Shown: in pieces, positions 1 to 5,545 of the stretch
Layout of the letters: each line of letters starts with the position of its first letter
Position numbering within the stretch: position 1 is the stretch's first letter
Origin: an uncultured Ruminococcus sp.
GTDB lineage: Bacteria > Bacillota > Clostridia > Oscillospirales > Ruminococcaceae
Length of the DNA: 7,532 nt
NCBI GenBank assembly: GCA_937910385.1
Contig: CALEPT010000185.1
Span: forward strand, 1-7,532
Direction: 5' to 3'
Position numbers and translations under genes: made by a program
The notes under the pieces: generated by a model
Databases searched by the model: none
Told to the model about the DNA's origin: nothing
What the model saw: only the letters and a program-made list of their open reading frames with translations

Positions 1-320
1 TAATCCTACGTGATAAAAATGTTCACAAGCAATAATTAAGATTCATTTTGTACTATTATTTGCAAAATATAAAACAATAGTTCTCAATTCATACCACAAA
101 TACCATCCTGCTATACCTTGTAACATACATCGAAATTGTCGGAGGGACTGACAGATAATTCTTAATGTTACAATATGGCTGCACATAAAAATAAATATTT
201 AATTAACGTTCGCTATATTTTCACATAGTCCATAATTGGTATAGTTGGTTTATCTTTTTCTCAACTTTCCATAGCATGAAATTATTAGTGGTAACAGTGG
301 TATTATTTATAAATAACATC

Positions 321-362
321 TTATGTCGTCAATATCTCCGATACCGTCAGCATTGTCGGCAT
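321..362 (-). pseudogene. possible N-terminal remnant of a helix-turn-helix/excisionase-like gene
   Basis: The minus strand reads ATG from 362 for 13 codons (MPTMLTVSEILTT) before a TAA. The opening MPTMLTVSE resembles the start of small excisionase-type DNA-binding proteins of Clostridia, which often begin with an 'LTVxE' helix. It begins nine bases after the stop of the coding-like frame at 372-476, as a next gene in an operon might. There is no clear ribosome site and the frame ends at once, so if real it is a frameshifted or truncated relic. Thirteen residues are too few to exclude chance. Confidence 0.2.
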
Positions 363-371
363 TTAATTTGA

Positions 372-476
372 TTATGTTTCGTTTTCATCTTCGAGATACG
401 AAATTATAGCATCACACAGTTTCTTCTTTAAATCATACATTCTTTTTCGAGGTCTCATACGGAGATTCGGTCTCAT
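372..476 (-). pseudogene. short coding-like fragment, basic then acidic helix
   Basis: From an ATG at 476 the minus strand encodes 34 residues. The N-terminal half is strongly basic (MRPNLRMRPRKRMYDLKKK) and the end is acidic (SYLEDENET). The open frame continues 16 codons further upstream to a TAG at 525-527 without another ATG, reading SYHLCHQWYERCNG through the hairpin at 490-518. The composition looks like a genuine protein C-terminus, not random AT-rich DNA. No ribosome site precedes the ATG, so a truncated gene end is more likely than an intact small gene. I do not recognise the family. Confidence 0.3.
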
Positions 477-489
477 TCCATTACACCGC

Positions 490-523
490 TCATACCACTG
501 ATGGCATAAGTGGTATGATTTTT
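490..523 (+). terminator. rho-independent terminator, plus strand
   Basis: A perfect 10-bp stem (TCATACCACT at 490-499 with AGTGGTATGA at 509-518) closes a 9-nt loop and is followed directly by five T residues (519-523). The T-run exists only on the plus strand, so it would stop transcription entering from the left. No plus-strand gene is visible upstream in the window. It therefore mainly insulates the ATPase gene, or belongs to a gene that has decayed or lies outside the window. Confidence 0.7.
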
Positions 524-621
524 CCTATTAAAATAATTCATACTGACTTGTTAAAATGCAGAAATTCCTTATAACTCTGATGTAAAATGTATAGTATTAT
601 TAATTAAACACAGAAAAAGTA

Positions 622-650
622 TTGAAGTCTTTATCTTTTTTTGATATAAT
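622..650 (+). promoter_or_regulatory. sigma-A-type promoter of the ATPase-nuclease gene
   Basis: The -35 element TTGAAG (622-627) and the perfect -10 element TATAAT (645-650) are separated by exactly 17 bp. A start near 657 would give a leader of about 40 nt, ending in a strong ribosome site AAAGGAGG (684-691) seven bases before the ATG at 699. A 7-bp inverted repeat, AAGTATT (617-623) and AATACTT (660-666), brackets the promoter and could be an operator, although repeats this short are common in AT-rich DNA. Confidence 0.8.
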
Positions 651-698
651 ATAGTAAAAAATACTTGTTCAACGTTTATAGTTAAAGGAGGAGCCAAA

Positions 699-2630
699 AT
701 GGAGAATGGCACAGTGGCTTTTGAAGAAAACTATATATTCAGAGCTAATAGATCGATCACTTCAAATTCTGACATTGCGCTTACAGAATTCGTTGCAAAC
801 GCTTGGGATGCTGGAGCTCACAATGTGAGCATTACTATTCCAGATAAAGAAAATGAAGAAATAGCTGTCGAAGATGATGGCATTGGAATGAGCGATGCAG
901 AATTTCATGAAAGATGGATGACATTAAATTATAATAGGCAAAAAAGGCAAGGGGCAAAAGTTGTCTTTCCTAATGGTGTAGAAAAGTCTGTTAGAATTGC
1001 TTATGGTCGTAACGGAGTTGGCAGGCACGGTATGCTTTGTTTCGCTAACAACTATACCGTTGAAACCTGGAAAGATGGCTGCTGTAATATATATGATATT
1101 TCAATATCTCATGGGAGTTCTCCTTTTAAAATCGTAAATCATAAAACTGAAAATAAACAAGGACACGGCACAAGAATATATACTTTTGTAAGCCGACATT
1201 TGCCTGATGCTGCAGTAATGACGGATGTTCTCTCAGCCCGTTTCCTATATGATCCCTGTTTTTCTGTAAAAATTAACGATAAACATATTGATTTATCTCA
1301 ACATAAAGGCATTATTTATCAAAAGGATTTTACATGTAATACTAATGTTACGTTCTCTATGATTGTAATTGATTCAGAAAAAACTGCAGCAAAATCGCAA
1401 CAACACGGCGTGGCATTTTGGGTGTCTGGACGACTTGTTGGACATCCATCTTGGTCATATAGCAAAGTTACTTTTCTTGATGGAAGATTAAGAGCAGCTA
1501 AACGCTATACAATAATTGTCAAAACTAATGATCTCATTGATGATGTTTTACCGGATTGGAGCGGTTTTATTGAATCTCCAAATATGATAAGTGTTTATAA
1601 ATGTGTCAAGCAAGAGGTTGATACATTTATAAAACTAGTAATGGCCGAACATCTAAATGAAATTCGTATTGATGCAATAAAAAATGCAAGTGACGAATTA
1701 GGGTCACTTACAATAAGTGGCAAAAGAAATGTCTCTGCTTTTATCGAAAAAGTAACCGAAGATAATCCTGTTATTAATCCTGATTATCTACATACTGCCA
1801 TTGAAGCGCTTGTATCAATTGAAAAAGCTAAAAGAGGCGAAGAACTACTAAGTCAACTCGGACAAATGTCACCGGATCAAATCGATAAGCTTTCAGAAAT
1901 TCTAAGTAATTGGAATGTTGATGATATTGCTACTATAATAAGCGAAATTGATAAGAGAATCCTTGTCATTGAAGCTATGCAAAGAATATATAATGACAAA
2001 AACACAGAAGAGTTACATACTCTTCATCCATTAGTACTCAATTCTCGATGGCTATTTGGCGCACAGTTTGACTCTCCAATGTTTGTATCAAATTCAGCTT
2101 TGTCAACTGTAGTTAGCTCGTTATTCACTGATTCTGATTATGACATGGACGAAATAAATAATCCTAAACGTAGGCCGGATATAGTATGCTTAAAGAATTA
2201 TTCATTAAAGGCGGTTTGTACAGAAAGAATAGACCATAATTCTGGTGAAATAATGAAGCCGGATCAGATATTGATAGTTGAAGTCAAAAGAGGAGGATTT
2301 GAGATTACTGATAAAGAAGTTAATCAAATTGAATATTATGTTCGCCAAATCAGAAAATCTTCGGTTCTTCATAGTTCAGCTACTATTGATGCGTTTGTCG
2401 TGGGAGCTAAACTTGGCGATATAGATCCAGAGAAAGAAACATCAAGTGGAAGAATACACGCAGTTACATATGGTCATTTAGTCGATACAGCGAGCGGAAA
2501 GCTTTTCAGATTAAGAGAACGCTTACAAGAACACTATAACTCTTTAGGACAAGAAAGCATTGTTGAACAAGCACTAAATGTAGATAGACAGCTTAAAATC
2601 AGTATAACAGTAAGTAAACAAACCCCATAG
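699..2630 (+). CDS. GHKL-family ATPase fused to a PD-(D/E)XK (Shedu-like) nuclease domain
   Basis: This 643-residue protein is probably a cytosolic ATP-gated nuclease. Seen: an N-terminal GHKL (Hsp90/MutL/MORC-type) domain with the N-box helix TEFVANAWDAGA (E30, N34), EDDGIGM (58-64), the glycine-rich lid GRNGVGRHG (103-111) and GHGT (155-158). A mostly helical linker covers about 300-440. The C-terminal part (about 441-600) has WLFG (451-454), RPD (D494), VEVK (E528, K530) and a helix with QIEYY (543-547), the D...ExK...Q-Y order of PD-(D/E)XK enzymes and most like the Shedu/DUF4263 core. Known: MORC/MutL-like ATPases occur in bacterial restriction-type conflict systems, and Shedu proteins are single-gene antiphage nucleases with variable N-terminal domains. 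Inferred: ATP-dependent clamp or dimer closure controls DNA cutting. The start is set by AAAGGAGG at 684-691. The gene stands alone with its own promoter. Ordinary DNA repair is less likely. Confidence 0.85.
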   Translation: MENGTVAFEENYIFRANRSITSNSDIALTEFVANAWDAGAHNVSITIPDKENEEIAVEDDGIGMSDAEFHERWMTLNYNRQKRQGAKVVFPNGVEKSVRIAYGRNGVGRHGMLCFANNYTVETWKDGCCNIYDISISHGSSPFKIVNHKTENKQGHGTRIYTFVSRHLPDAAVMTDVLSARFLYDPCFSVKINDKHIDLSQHKGIIYQKDFTCNTNVTFSMIVIDSEKTAAKSQQHGVAFWVSGRLVGHPSWSYSKVTFLDGRLRAAKRYTIIVKTNDLIDDVLPDWSGFIESPNMISVYKCVKQEVDTFIKLVMAEHLNEIRIDAIKNASDELGSLTISGKRNVSAFIEKVTEDNPVINPDYLHTAIEALVSIEKAKRGEELLSQLGQMSPDQIDKLSEILSNWNVDDIATIISEIDKRILVIEAMQRIYNDKNTEELHTLHPLVLNSRWLFGAQFDSPMFVSNSALSTVVSSLFTDSDYDMDEINNPKRRPDIVCLKNYSLKAVCTERIDHNSGEIMKPDQILIVEVKRGGFEITDKEVNQIEYYVRQIRKSSVLHSSATIDAFVVGAKLGDIDPEKETSSGRIHAVTYGHLVDTASGKLFRLRERLQEHYNSLGQESIVEQALNVDRQLKISITVSKQTP

Positions 2631-2631
2631 G

Positions 2632-2649
2632 AAACCTTCGGGTTTTACA
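2632..2649 (+). terminator. weak hairpin just after the ATPase stop codon
   Basis: AAACC (2632-2636), a TTCG loop (2637-2640) and GGTTT (2641-2645) form a 5-bp stem with a stable UUCG tetraloop only one base past the stop codon. The following T-tract is very short. It may be a weak terminator or a 3'-end stabilising hairpin. The stronger terminator is at 2829-2876. Confidence 0.35.
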
Positions 2650-2663
2650 CCCAAAACTTTACT

Positions 2664-2790
2664 GCCGACGCCAAAAAAATCTTGGAATTCCGTACATTTC
2701 TCAAAAAATCGGGAAATTCTTAGGTTGAACCTGACGACTTACCGCCGACGAATACAGGCAAAAATGTACTTGCCGACGGATTCGCCGACG
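2664..2790 (+). repeat. four copies of GCCGACG
   Basis: The heptamer GCCGACG occurs at 2664-2670, 2744-2750, 2772-2778 and 2784-2790, with start-to-start spacings of 80, 28 and 12 bp. It is notably GC-rich against its AT-rich surroundings. The spacing is irregular, so this is not an iteron or CRISPR array. It could be a set of protein-binding sites, or the relic of a coding repeat: three of the four copies read Ala-Asp in the frame that continues past the ATPase stop. Confidence 0.5.
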
Positions 2791-2828
2791 AACTAAAGCT
2801 AATGCGAACCTCGAAATTCCCGAATGGA

Positions 2829-2876
2829 CAAAAATGAGCTGCACAACAGTACAGCTCCAAATTTTTTCTGTTTTTC
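2829..2876. terminator. bidirectional rho-independent terminator
   Basis: GAGCTG (2836-2841) pairs with CAGCTC (2852-2857) around a 10-nt loop. On the plus strand it is followed by a T-rich tract (about 2861-2876, with runs of six and five T). On the minus strand it is followed by ATTTTTG (2835 down to 2829). It would end read-through from the ATPase gene on one side and the leftward transcript from the promoter at 3090-3118 on the other. Confidence 0.65.
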
Positions 2877-2878
2877 CC

Positions 2879-2907
2879 TTGACAAACCTCGAAAAATCGA
2901 GTAAAAT
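2879..2907 (+). promoter_or_regulatory. strong plus-strand promoter with palindromic spacer
   Basis: A consensus -35 TTGACA (2879-2884) lies 17 bp from TAAAAT (2902-2907), directly after the terminator at 2829-2876. The spacer contains the inverted repeat CTCGA-AAAA-TCGAG (2888-2901), well placed for a repressor that would block polymerase. No credible coding sequence follows, so the product would be an RNA beginning near 2913. Confidence 0.6.
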
Positions 2908-2912
2908 AGATA

Positions 2913-3042
2913 AGAAAAGTGCTATGCAAAAGTTGCGGGTTTTTACTGCCATTTCCCAAAACAATTGCATAGCACTTTTCAATTTGTCTGGGTATAACAA
3001 AATTGATGACATTCATTTTTCCGCAATTTTAAGCGGTTTTTT
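2913..3042 (+). ncRNA. candidate small structured RNA of about 130 nt
   Basis: The stretch from the predicted start of the promoter at 2879-2907 to a terminator has three consecutive hairpins. The first is a perfect 15-bp stem, AAAAGTGCTATGCAA (2915-2929) with TTGCATAGCACTTTT (2965-2979), around a 35-nt loop that can pair further through GTT/AAC and GGG/CCC. The second is CAATTT (2980-2985) with AAATTG (3000-3005), extendable by GT/AC. The third is CCGC/GCGG (3021-3024 and 3033-3036) followed by six T. No ribosome site or conserved protein is apparent. I do not recognise an Rfam family. The same DNA would also be transcribed leftward from 3090-3118, so the functional strand is uncertain. Confidence 0.4.
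3021..3042 (+). terminator. short terminator of the candidate small RNA
   Basis: CCGC (3021-3024) and GCGG (3033-3036) enclose AATTTTAA, which can pair only partly, and are followed by TTTTTT (3037-3042). The stem is short, so termination may be incomplete. The T-run is present only on the plus strand. Confidence 0.45.
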
Positions 3043-3081
3043 ACATCACCGTTTTTTAAAGCGCCTATGCGCTATTCTTTT

Positions 3082-3118
3082 CTATACATAGTATAGCATA
3101 TTCCATTGTATTTGTCAA
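3082..3118 (-). promoter_or_regulatory. strong minus-strand promoter overlapped by a palindrome
   Basis: Read leftward, TTGACA (3118-3113) is followed after 17 bp by TATACT (3095-3090), close to consensus. The palindrome CTATAC-ATA-GTATAG (3082-3096) covers the -10 element and the expected start, a typical operator position. The transcript would start near 3083, run antisense to the candidate small RNA, and stop at the bidirectional terminator (2829-2857), giving roughly 250 nt. The IS66 element inserted about 30 bp upstream of the -35. Confidence 0.65.
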
Positions 3119-3148
3119 GAGAAAAACGTAATTTCCCGAAATATTTTT

Positions 3149-3156
3149 CAGTTAAC
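3149..3156. repeat. left copy of the 8-bp target-site duplication
   Basis: CAGTTAAC directly abuts the left IS end and is repeated exactly at 5645-5652. Eight-base duplications are characteristic of the IS66 family, and the identity indicates a fairly recent insertion. Confidence 0.9.
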
Positions 3157-3170
3157 GTTACTATTCACAC
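3157..3170 (+). repeat. left terminal inverted repeat of the IS66 element
   Basis: GTTACTATTCACAC begins the element on the side of the transposase 3' end. It matches the right end at 5631-5644 perfectly over 14 bp, after which the similarity ends. Confidence 0.9.
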
Positions 3171-3192
3171 TTTAACACCCTAAAAACAACAC

Positions 3193-3215
3193 AAAAAGAC
3201 CGGTTTTAGCCGGTC
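3193..3215 (-). terminator. transposase-operon terminator
   Basis: On the minus strand GACCGG (3215-3210) pairs with CCGGTC (3203-3198) around a 6-nt loop and is followed by five T (3197-3193). It lies 24 bp after the transposase stop and inside the left IS end, so IS transcription should not escape into the neighbouring RNA locus. Confidence 0.85.
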
Positions 3216-3238
3216 GATTGCGTGTGGGAAGGATTATC

Positions 3239-5017
3239 TCAGCCGAAAATCTCCTGAACGGTGTAGGGATTTCCATTGCAAAGACGGATCAGTGCTTCCA
3301 TTTCGTTGATGCCGTTTCTCCTGCAAGTGTCAATGTAGGTGCGTATATCGGCATAGTATTCTGCGGTATCAACCGAGGAAAACTGACCTGAAATTTTCAG
3401 CTTGGATTTTACCCCTCGGAGCGCTCTCTCAGACAGGTTGTTTGTAGTGGGCAGAGAAAAATCATACACCCAAGCAAAGAAATTCTCACGGAAGTTTTTA
3501 ATGCGCTCCACAAGTGCCCTTTCAGGTTGTCCGGAGTATTTAGAGTCATTTTCCTTTGCTATCTTTTCTGCCGCACTCAAAAGCGCACTAAGCCTGTTAT
3601 TGAATGCTTGGATGTATCCCTCCTCAAATCTTTCAGTGCCGTTCTTGATCATCATATTTCTCTCATGAATGGTGCTGGCAACGAGTTCCTTGATCGACAG
3701 CAGCACAACATGACCCGTATCGTCGGCAAGTTTTTGAAGATCGCGTTCAAGATGAATATTACACTCAATGTTCTCGAAAGCAAACTGCTTGTTGTAGTTT
3801 ACTATGTTGTGATCATGCATAGCTTTTGTAGAAGCCGAGAGTGCAGACAGAATGCCGTCCTCCAAAATGCCATCAAGGTCTTTGCGTTTATGCGCTGTGA
3901 AATAGGAGATGTTCTCTGTTCCATAAAAACGCATACAGCCACGCTTAGTATTTATCATGACAACGGTATCGTCCCAATAAATCAAAGACTGCTTTATCAA
4001 CCGCAGCGCAAGCTCTGCTTTGAAGATTTTGAGATTCTTGGAAGCTCTGCGCTGAAGCTTTGCAACATAGCCCTCAGAAGGGCATACTTCGCCCTTTGTT
4101 AATCCTGCGATGACCATAGGCACTTTGTTGATGGCGGCGTTTGTTGTGTTCATCAGAGACAGGCACAGAGCCTGTACGTTTGAACCGTACTGACACTCTG
4201 CTCTATGATTGGCATCGAAAGCTCTACGAACGAGCTGACCGCAGCAACCACACGCACAGATTTCGTATTTATTTCTGGTTTTTGTGGTGATCACCTTGTG
4301 GTCGATCACATCCTTTTCTTCGTATTCGCCGGTGGGAATCAGCTTGTCACAGCCACAGTCAGGGCAGCAATATTCCTCCCCAACAGGATGGAATACGATC
4401 TCAGTTATTTCATCATCAGATAGCTTTTCAAGGGTGTGTTTAACGTGACCGGGCTGACCGCCTTTCTTCTTTCCGCTACTTCTTCTGGTATTTGGGATAT
4501 GCTTTTTCTTGCCGATAGGAGTTTGGGATGTCGGCATAGAGGTATTGGTGCTGTTTCTTTCAAGCAAAGCAGTTTTATGCTCCAATTCTCTTGTGAGTGC
4601 CGCAATAATCGCATCCTTTTCTACAAGCGCATTATCTCTCTCAGCAAGCATAGCAGAGAAATCTTGTATCAAAGAAGCAATTTTATCATCGCAAGTCTTT
4701 AATGCTTCCCAATACATATTCCGAAATTTCTCTACTTCTGCCTGCATATGTGCTATTTCTTTGCGGTAGGTCTGCCAATCTTGATCGCACTGCTCAAACC
4801 AGATCTCACGCACATCGACAGTCTCGGCATGAGCTTTTCCAAGTTCAATTTTAAGGTTTTTGATTTTTCTTTCATAGCCTGCAATTACACGATGAAAATC
4901 CTTTTGTAGCTTCATGTACCTTGCGCCGCTTTTAAACGCATCAAGCTGTTGCTGCAATGACTTAACAATGCATTCCAATGTATTGACTTTCAGGATCAGA
5001 TCAGCATATGCAGACAT
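3239..5017 (-). CDS. tnpC: IS66-family DDE transposase (TnpC type)
   Basis: This 592-residue protein catalyses cut-and-join transposition at the IS ends. Domains seen in order: an N-terminal coiled-coil-rich region (about 1-155); a basic segment, GKKKHIP and RRSSGKKKGGQPGH (169-191), typical of IS66 just before the zinc finger; a zf-IS66-like knuckle with CPDC (218-221) and CGCC (256-259); then the DDE core. Likely catalytic residues are D349 or D350 in YWDDTVV, D402 in HDHNIVNYN and E530 in NNLSERALRGVKSKLKISGQF, the most conserved IS66 block. The C-terminal tail after about 550 matches the usual short IS66 C-terminal region. The length is somewhat above the common 500-550 because of the long coiled coil. 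The start at 5017 follows GAGGTG (5023-5028). The accessory gene ends 20 bp upstream, so the two are co-transcribed from 5441-5469. Confidence 0.95.
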   Translation of the reverse strand: MSAYADLILKVNTLECIVKSLQQQLDAFKSGARYMKLQKDFHRVIAGYERKIKNLKIELGKAHAETVDVREIWFEQCDQDWQTYRKEIAHMQAEVEKFRNMYWEALKTCDDKIASLIQDFSAMLAERDNALVEKDAIIAALTRELEHKTALLERNSTNTSMPTSQTPIGKKKHIPNTRRSSGKKKGGQPGHVKHTLEKLSDDEITEIVFHPVGEEYCCPDCGCDKLIPTGEYEEKDVIDHKVITTKTRNKYEICACGCCGQLVRRAFDANHRAECQYGSNVQALCLSLMNTTNAAINKVPMVIAGLTKGEVCPSEGYVAKLQRRASKNLKIFKAELALRLIKQSLIYWDDTVVMINTKRGCMRFYGTENISYFTAHKRKDLDGILEDGILSALSASTKAMHDHNIVNYNKQFAFENIECNIHLERDLQKLADDTGHVVLLSIKELVASTIHERNMMIKNGTERFEEGYIQAFNNRLSALLSAAEKIAKENDSKYSGQPERALVERIKNFRENFFAWVYDFSLPTTNNLSERALRGVKSKLKISGQFSSVDTAEYYADIRTYIDTCRRNGINEMEALIRLCNGNPYTVQEIFG

Positions 5018-5037
5018 AACAACACCTCACGACAGAA

Positions 5038-5403
5038 TTATTCTTTCAGGGCGGCAGCGATCATCTCTTTTATGCGCTCTAAATTAGAGTGTAACATCTT
5101 GTTCTGGCTTTCAAGTTTTTTGATGATTGCATCCTTCTTATCGCTCTCTTTTTTGAGTGTTTCATACATCAATTTGTAATCCGGCTCATCATCTTTTTTC
5201 TTGGATTGCGTGGATAGATTTTTTGAACCCTGCTTTCTTCCGGGCTTCTTTGTGGACGGAATCAGCTCACCTGTTTCGGGATCTTCCACACCGAGATATT
5301 TCCGTTTTGGTCTGGATTGTTTTTTCTCAGGATCGTAATACGAGGTTGATTCATAGAGCAGAACTTTTCCGGTTTTCTTATCGACATAACGAACAATTGA
5401 CAT
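5038..5403 (-). CDS. IS66-associated accessory protein, basic N-terminus and C-terminal coiled coil
   Basis: This is a 121-residue protein. The N-terminal part (1-62), with VRYVDKKTGKVLLYESTSYYDP, KKQSRPKRKYLG and DPETGELIP, resembles the short beta-rich N-terminal segment of some other clostridial transposases (for example IS1634-like) and could bind DNA. A lysine-rich linker follows, and residues about 75-115 form a heptad-like coiled coil (YETLKKESDKKDAIIKKLE) that could pair with the coiled coil at the start of the transposase. It is not recognisable as IS66 TnpA or TnpB. I chose the ATG at 5403 because GGGG (5415-5412) sits eight bases upstream and the frame further upstream runs through the promoter. 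It is first in the IS operon. A role as a transposition cofactor or autorepressor is inference. Confidence 0.8.
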   Translation of the reverse strand: MSIVRYVDKKTGKVLLYESTSYYDPEKKQSRPKRKYLGVEDPETGELIPSTKKPGRKQGSKNLSTQSKKKDDEPDYKLMYETLKKESDKKDAIIKKLESQNKMLHSNLERIKEMIAAALKE

Positions 5404-5426
5404 GGTTTTTGCCCCTTTCAAAATGT

Positions 5427-5503
5427 ATTGGTACATATATATTATATCGCATACCAATAAAAATGTCAATGTGTTATTGGTATATTTATCAATATATACC
5501 AAT
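5427..5503. promoter_or_regulatory. four ATTGGTA/TACCAAT boxes, probable operator array
   Basis: ATTGGTA occurs at 5427-5433 and 5476-5482, and its complement TACCAAT at 5452-5458 and 5497-5503. The boxes form two inverted-repeat pairs with spacers of 18 and 14 bp. The first pair brackets the -10 element and the second lies just upstream of the -35. Box spacing of about 21-25 bp is near two helical turns, suggesting one regulator bound on one DNA face. The accessory protein is the obvious candidate repressor, by inference. Confidence 0.55.
5441..5469 (-). promoter_or_regulatory. consensus promoter of the IS66 operon
   Basis: Reading leftward, a perfect TTGACA (5469-5464), a 17-bp spacer and a perfect TATAAT (5446-5441) precede the accessory gene, giving a leader of about 30 nt. 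Such a perfect promoter on a transposase operon implies tight control, consistent with the overlapping ATTGGTA boxes. Confidence 0.9.
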
Positions 5504-5545
5504 GTGACGCAAAAGGAGGACTCGCTTTTGACATATCCGATAGTA

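Larger units (their letters stand above)
1..698. other. gene-poor upstream region
   Basis: This AT-rich stretch has no open frame of convincing length on either strand. It holds two very short minus-strand coding-like fragments (321-362 and 372-476), a plus-strand hairpin terminator (490-523) and the promoter of the ATPase gene (622-650). In 1-320 I see only scattered stops in all frames and no recognisable motif. The pattern fits decayed accessory DNA in front of a self-contained transcription unit. Confidence 0.6.

Noticed and set aside
1..320. Short minus-strand open frames such as one ending in WYLWYELRTIVLYFANNSTK
   Set aside because: Too short, no ribosome site, no recognisable family, and stops in every frame nearby.
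617..666. Inverted repeat AAGTATT/AATACTT around the ATPase promoter as an operator
   Set aside because: Seven-bp arms 36 nt apart are common by chance in AT-rich DNA; kept only as a remark on the promoter.
2915..2979. MITE defined by the 15-bp inverted repeat
   Set aside because: The arms have no flanking target duplication, and the element would be only 65 bp. The position right after a promoter better fits an RNA stem.
2701..3016. Two minus-strand open frames of about 100 residues downstream of the promoter at 3090-3118
   Set aside because: They run through the long hairpin and the bidirectional terminator, have no good ribosome site and show no domain-like pattern. The frames follow the repeat structure, not a protein.
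2879..3042. tracrRNA or CRISPR-associated RNA
   Set aside because: The multi-hairpin layout is superficially similar, but no repeat array, matching anti-repeat or cas gene is present in the window.
2834..3091. Plus-strand open frame of 85 residues over the RNA-like locus
   Set aside because: It starts inside a terminator stem, contains a full promoter, hairpin and terminator, and lacks a ribosome site.
3402..4769. Several plus-strand open frames of 70-190 residues
   Set aside because: All lie antisense within the IS66 transposase gene, without ribosome sites or recognisable domains.
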